Positions 61,716 through 64,000 of a stretch of DNA of 64,000 bases are shown here, piece by piece. Below the pieces are notes generated by a model. The model saw nothing but the letters and a program-made list of their open reading frames with translations, was not told the DNA's origin and ran no database searches. The stretch's first letter is position 1. Every line of letters begins with the position of its first letter. The DNA is taken from contig JAETNY010000006.1 of NCBI GenBank assembly GCA_021771915.1, positions 62,001 to 126,000 of the forward strand. The letters are read 5' to 3'. The position numbers were made by a program, and so were the translations under genes. The DNA is from Bacillota bacterium. GTDB taxonomy: Bacteria; Bacillota; Dehalobacteriia; UBA4068; UBA4997.

Positions 61716-62711
61716 TTATTCAGGTTTCTGGTTACGCAACATTAAACGGGCGCTAACCTCCTTAATCGGCAATTCGTCATAAAGAACCTGATAAATACAT
61801 TCAGTCAGCGGCATATCCACATCATAACGCGCCGCCAGTTCATGCGCGATTTTGGTGGCGTTAACACCCTCTACCACCATGCCAACCTGCGGTAAAACCT
61901 CGTCCAGCTTTTGCCCCTGCCCCAAAAGAACACCGGCCTGACGATTACGACTATGCTGACTGCCGCAGGTTACTACCAAATCGCCCAAACCGGAAAGTCC
62001 ATAAAAAGTTTCCGCCCGGGCGCCCATGGCACAGCCCAAACGCACAATCTCTTTCAGACCGCGCGTAATCAACGCCGCCTCCGTATTATCACCACAGCCC
62101 ATGCCATAACAAATACCGCTGGCCAAAGCCAGAATATTCTTAAGCGAACCGCCCAACTCCACGCCAATTACATCACTGTTGGTATAAACACGCAGGCACG
62201 GCGTGCTGAAAAGTTCCTGCACTGCGCGCATAACCTTTTCATCAGCAGCCGCGGCCACAATAGCCGTCGGTATGCGGCGGCTAACCTCCTCGGCATGGCT
62301 TGGGCCGGAAAACACCGCCACAGGATTGCTCGGAAAAGCAGCCGCCAAAACCTCGCTCATACGCTGATAGGTTTGGGTATCAAAACCTTTTGCCACTGAA
62401 ATCAGCACTGTTTCAGCCGCAACCGTATCGGTTTCTCGCAACTGCCGCGCCACCGGATAAACCGCATGGCTTGGTACTGCCATCACCAGAAAATCCGCCC
62501 CAGCCGCACATTCCGCCAGAGAGTTGGTATAAAGCAAACTTTCCGGCAACTCAACCCCCGGCAAAAAGCGCGGATTAGCCTTTGTTTTTTGCAACTCCGC
62601 CACATGTTCCGGCTCATTAGACCACAAAATCACCTGATGCTTATTTTCATGCAAAACCAGCGCCAGGGCTGTGCCCCAACTGCCGGCGCCGATAACGCCA
62701 ACTTTTGCCAT
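61716..62711 (-). CDS. gpsA: Glycerol-3-phosphate dehydrogenase [NAD(P)+]
   Basis: Makes sn-glycerol 3-phosphate from dihydroxyacetone phosphate for phospholipids. GAGSWGTALALVL at the N-terminus, VAKGFDTQT, FSGPSHAEEVSRR, GGSLKNILALASG and RNRQAG are intact. Length 331 is usual. It stands between spoIVA and plsY and, with plsX and plsY, covers the first steps of phosphatidic acid synthesis. Confidence 0.97.
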   Translation of the reverse strand: MAKVGVIGAGSWGTALALVLHENKHQVILWSNEPEHVAELQKTKANPRFLPGVELPESLLYTNSLAECAAGADFLVMAVPSHAVYPVARQLRETDTVAAETVLISVAKGFDTQTYQRMSEVLAAAFPSNPVAVFSGPSHAEEVSRRIPTAIVAAAADEKVMRAVQELFSTPCLRVYTNSDVIGVELGGSLKNILALASGICYGMGCGDNTEAALITRGLKEIVRLGCAMGARAETFYGLSGLGDLVVTCGSQHSRNRQAGVLLGQGQKLDEVLPQVGMVVEGVNATKIAHELAARYDVDMPLTECIYQVLYDELPIKEVSARLMLRNQKPE

Positions 62712-62735
62712 ATGCTGTACCTCGCTAATCTCAAA

Positions 62736-63335
62736 TTATTTTTTTATATGAAAAGTTTTGCTTTCCGTGCCATTCAGCAGACGTTTAATATTGGCGCGGT
62801 GCATAAAAAGCACCGTACCGGCCATCAGCAGATAAAGCACGCGGAAAAGTAACGGTTCCGGCAATACCAGCGCAGAAATGATAACCAAAGCGCAGGCACA
62901 GATTGAACCAGCGGAAACATAACCGGTAATTACCACCAAAAGAACAAAACCGGCAAGCGCCACGCCGAAAACCAACGGCGATAACGCCAGCAAAGCGCCG
63001 GCGCCGCAAGCCACGCCCTTTCCGCCATGAAATTTCAGCCAAAAAGGAAAGGTATGACCAACAATAACAAAAACAAACGCCAGCAAACCGCCGGTTTCTG
63101 CCGCCAGCCACATGCCAATTTCCGCGCTGACAAAGCCTTTCAAAATATCAAGCGCCATAACCAGCGCCGCCAACGGTTTGCCCACCGCCCGGGCGGTGTT
63201 GGTGGTGCCGGCGCTACCGCTGCCAATGGTACGGATATCCTTACCGGTCACCATTTTGGTGATAATATAAGCAAAAGAAATTGAACCCAGTAAATAGGCT
63301 ATAACAGAAGCCAAAACACAACTTAATATGTCCAT
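62736..63335 (-). CDS. plsY: Glycerol-3-phosphate acyltransferase PlsY
   Basis: Membrane acyltransferase that transfers the acyl group from acyl-phosphate (made by PlsX) to glycerol 3-phosphate. About five hydrophobic segments are present, with the family motifs LLGSISFAYIITK, GSGSAGTTNTAR and FHGGKGVACGAGA. The 199 residues have the normal length. It is cotranscribed between der and gpsA. Confidence 0.96.
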   Translation of the reverse strand: MDILSCVLASVIAYLLGSISFAYIITKMVTGKDIRTIGSGSAGTTNTARAVGKPLAALVMALDILKGFVSAEIGMWLAAETGGLLAFVFVIVGHTFPFWLKFHGGKGVACGAGALLALSPLVFGVALAGFVLLVVITGYVSAGSICACALVIISALVLPEPLLFRVLYLLMAGTVLFMHRANIKRLLNGTESKTFHIKK

Positions 63336-63356
63336 AACCTTATTGTACCCTCCCAG

Positions 63357-64000
63357 CTATTCGTCTTTCTCCTGTTTGCCGATTACCTTAAGTACCAGCG
63401 GCGTACCCTCAAAACCAAAATTCTGGCGCAACTGATTTTCCAGATAACGCAGATAAGAGAAATGCATTAATTCCGGGTCATTAACAAAAAACAGGAAAGT
63501 CGGCGGTTTAATCCCGGCCTGACTGGCATAGAAAATCTTCAAACGCCGCCCTTTATCACTGGGCAGAGGGTTTAGCAAAATCGCCTCATTAAGAACCTCA
63601 TTCAAACGGCTGGAAGATATGCGCTTAACCTGTTCCGAGGCCGCAGAGTCCACATAATCCATAATCTTGTTAACACGCTGCCCCGTCAGTGCCGAAACAT
63701 AAACTACCTGGGCATAAGTCATAAAGGCCAGGTTTTCTTTCAACCTGGCCGCAAATTCCTGCATAGTGCGGTCATTTTTCTTCAGCAAATCCCACTTATT
63801 AACCACCACGACCATACCCTTGCCAGACTCATGCGCATAACCGGCAATCCGCTGGTCCTGCTCAGTAACGCCGTCGCGCGCGTCTAAAACCAACAGCACC
63901 ACATCGCTGCGGTCCACGGCATGCAGGGCTCTGGCCACACTGTAACGCTCCGTAGTTTCCGCAATTCTACCACGCCGGCGCATACCGGCCGTGTCTATAA
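63357..64000 (-). CDS. der: Ribosome-associated GTPase Der (EngA), C-terminal part
   Basis: The gene is cut by the right end; its start is outside the window. The visible C-terminal part holds the second GTPase domain from the G3 motif (DTAGMRRRGRI at the edge) through NKWDLL (G4) and VSALTGQ (G5), and the KH-like C-terminal domain (KIFYASQAGIKPPTFLFFVN). Der helps assemble the 50S subunit. The frame stays open to the last base of the window. Confidence 0.97.
   Translation of the reverse strand, partial: IDTAGMRRRGRIAETTERYSVARALHAVDRSDVVLLVLDARDGVTEQDQRIAGYAHESGKGMVVVVNKWDLLKKNDRTMQEFAARLKENLAFMTYAQVVYVSALTGQRVNKIMDYVDSAASEQVKRISSSRLNEVLNEAILLNPLPSDKGRRLKIFYASQAGIKPPTFLFFVNDPELMHFSYLRYLENQLRQNFGFEGTPLVLKVIGKQEKDE

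Overview
The window is a dense chromosomal segment of a Bacillota (Firmicutes) endospore former, probably a strict anaerobe. Signs of this are spoIVA, a SpoIID-like wall enzyme, the dprA-topA-trmFO-hslVU-rpsB-tsf order, the plsX-acpP-rnc-smc-ftsY order and the der-plsY-gpsA-spoIVA order. Anaerobic redox metabolism is suggested by a three-subunit transhydrogenase resembling the Stn complex known from Sporomusa. I cannot assign genus from sequence reading alone. Almost every gene is on the minus strand; five plus-strand genes or candidates stand out, plus one further membrane gene. No tRNA, rRNA, CRISPR array, insertion sequence or prophage was recognised.

Layout, left to right: a truncated lipoprotein and a small accessory set (GNAT, SDR, alpha/beta hydrolase); a membrane protein convergent with a PnuC-type transporter; rpsB-tsf; a lipoprotein; hslVU, trmFO, topA, dprA; then a peptidoglycan block (ddl, a membrane-anchored MurF, a hydrolase, a NodB deacetylase); comM; an aldo/keto reductase, a MIF-like tautomerase and ispA; stnABC-like genes; carA and a carB-dapF fusion; a membrane HTH regulator and LysE exporter; RNase Y; a shikimate-kinase-like gene, MTA phosphorylase, ftsY, smc, a radical SAM gene, rnc, acpP, plsX and a second deacetylase; divergent yceD-rpmF; a dipeptidase, a zincin, a hemolysin III family protein and tcdA; a 42-residue orphan gene; a three-gene SpoIID/peptidoglycan-binding cluster; ilvE; scpAB, trpS and an M50 protease; spoIVA, gpsA, plsY and der (truncated by the window end).

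Functionally the window combines translation and proteolysis, DNA topology and chromosome segregation (topA, smc, scpA, scpB, ftsY), wall and phospholipid synthesis, pyrimidine/arginine entry (carAB), and redox balancing. The most unusual items are a single reading frame joining full-length CarB to a DapF domain in which one of the two catalytic cysteines reads glycine; an apparently leaderless yceD-rpmF transcript behind a consensus promoter with a perfect 22-bp palindrome just upstream; an uncharacterised SpoIID plus peptidoglycan-binding cluster; and three unannotated small ORFs with good ribosome-binding sites, one of them beside spoIVA.

Many start sites were moved inward from the longest open frame where a Shine-Dalgarno sequence, a promoter, or a required N-terminal residue decided the start; each case is noted.
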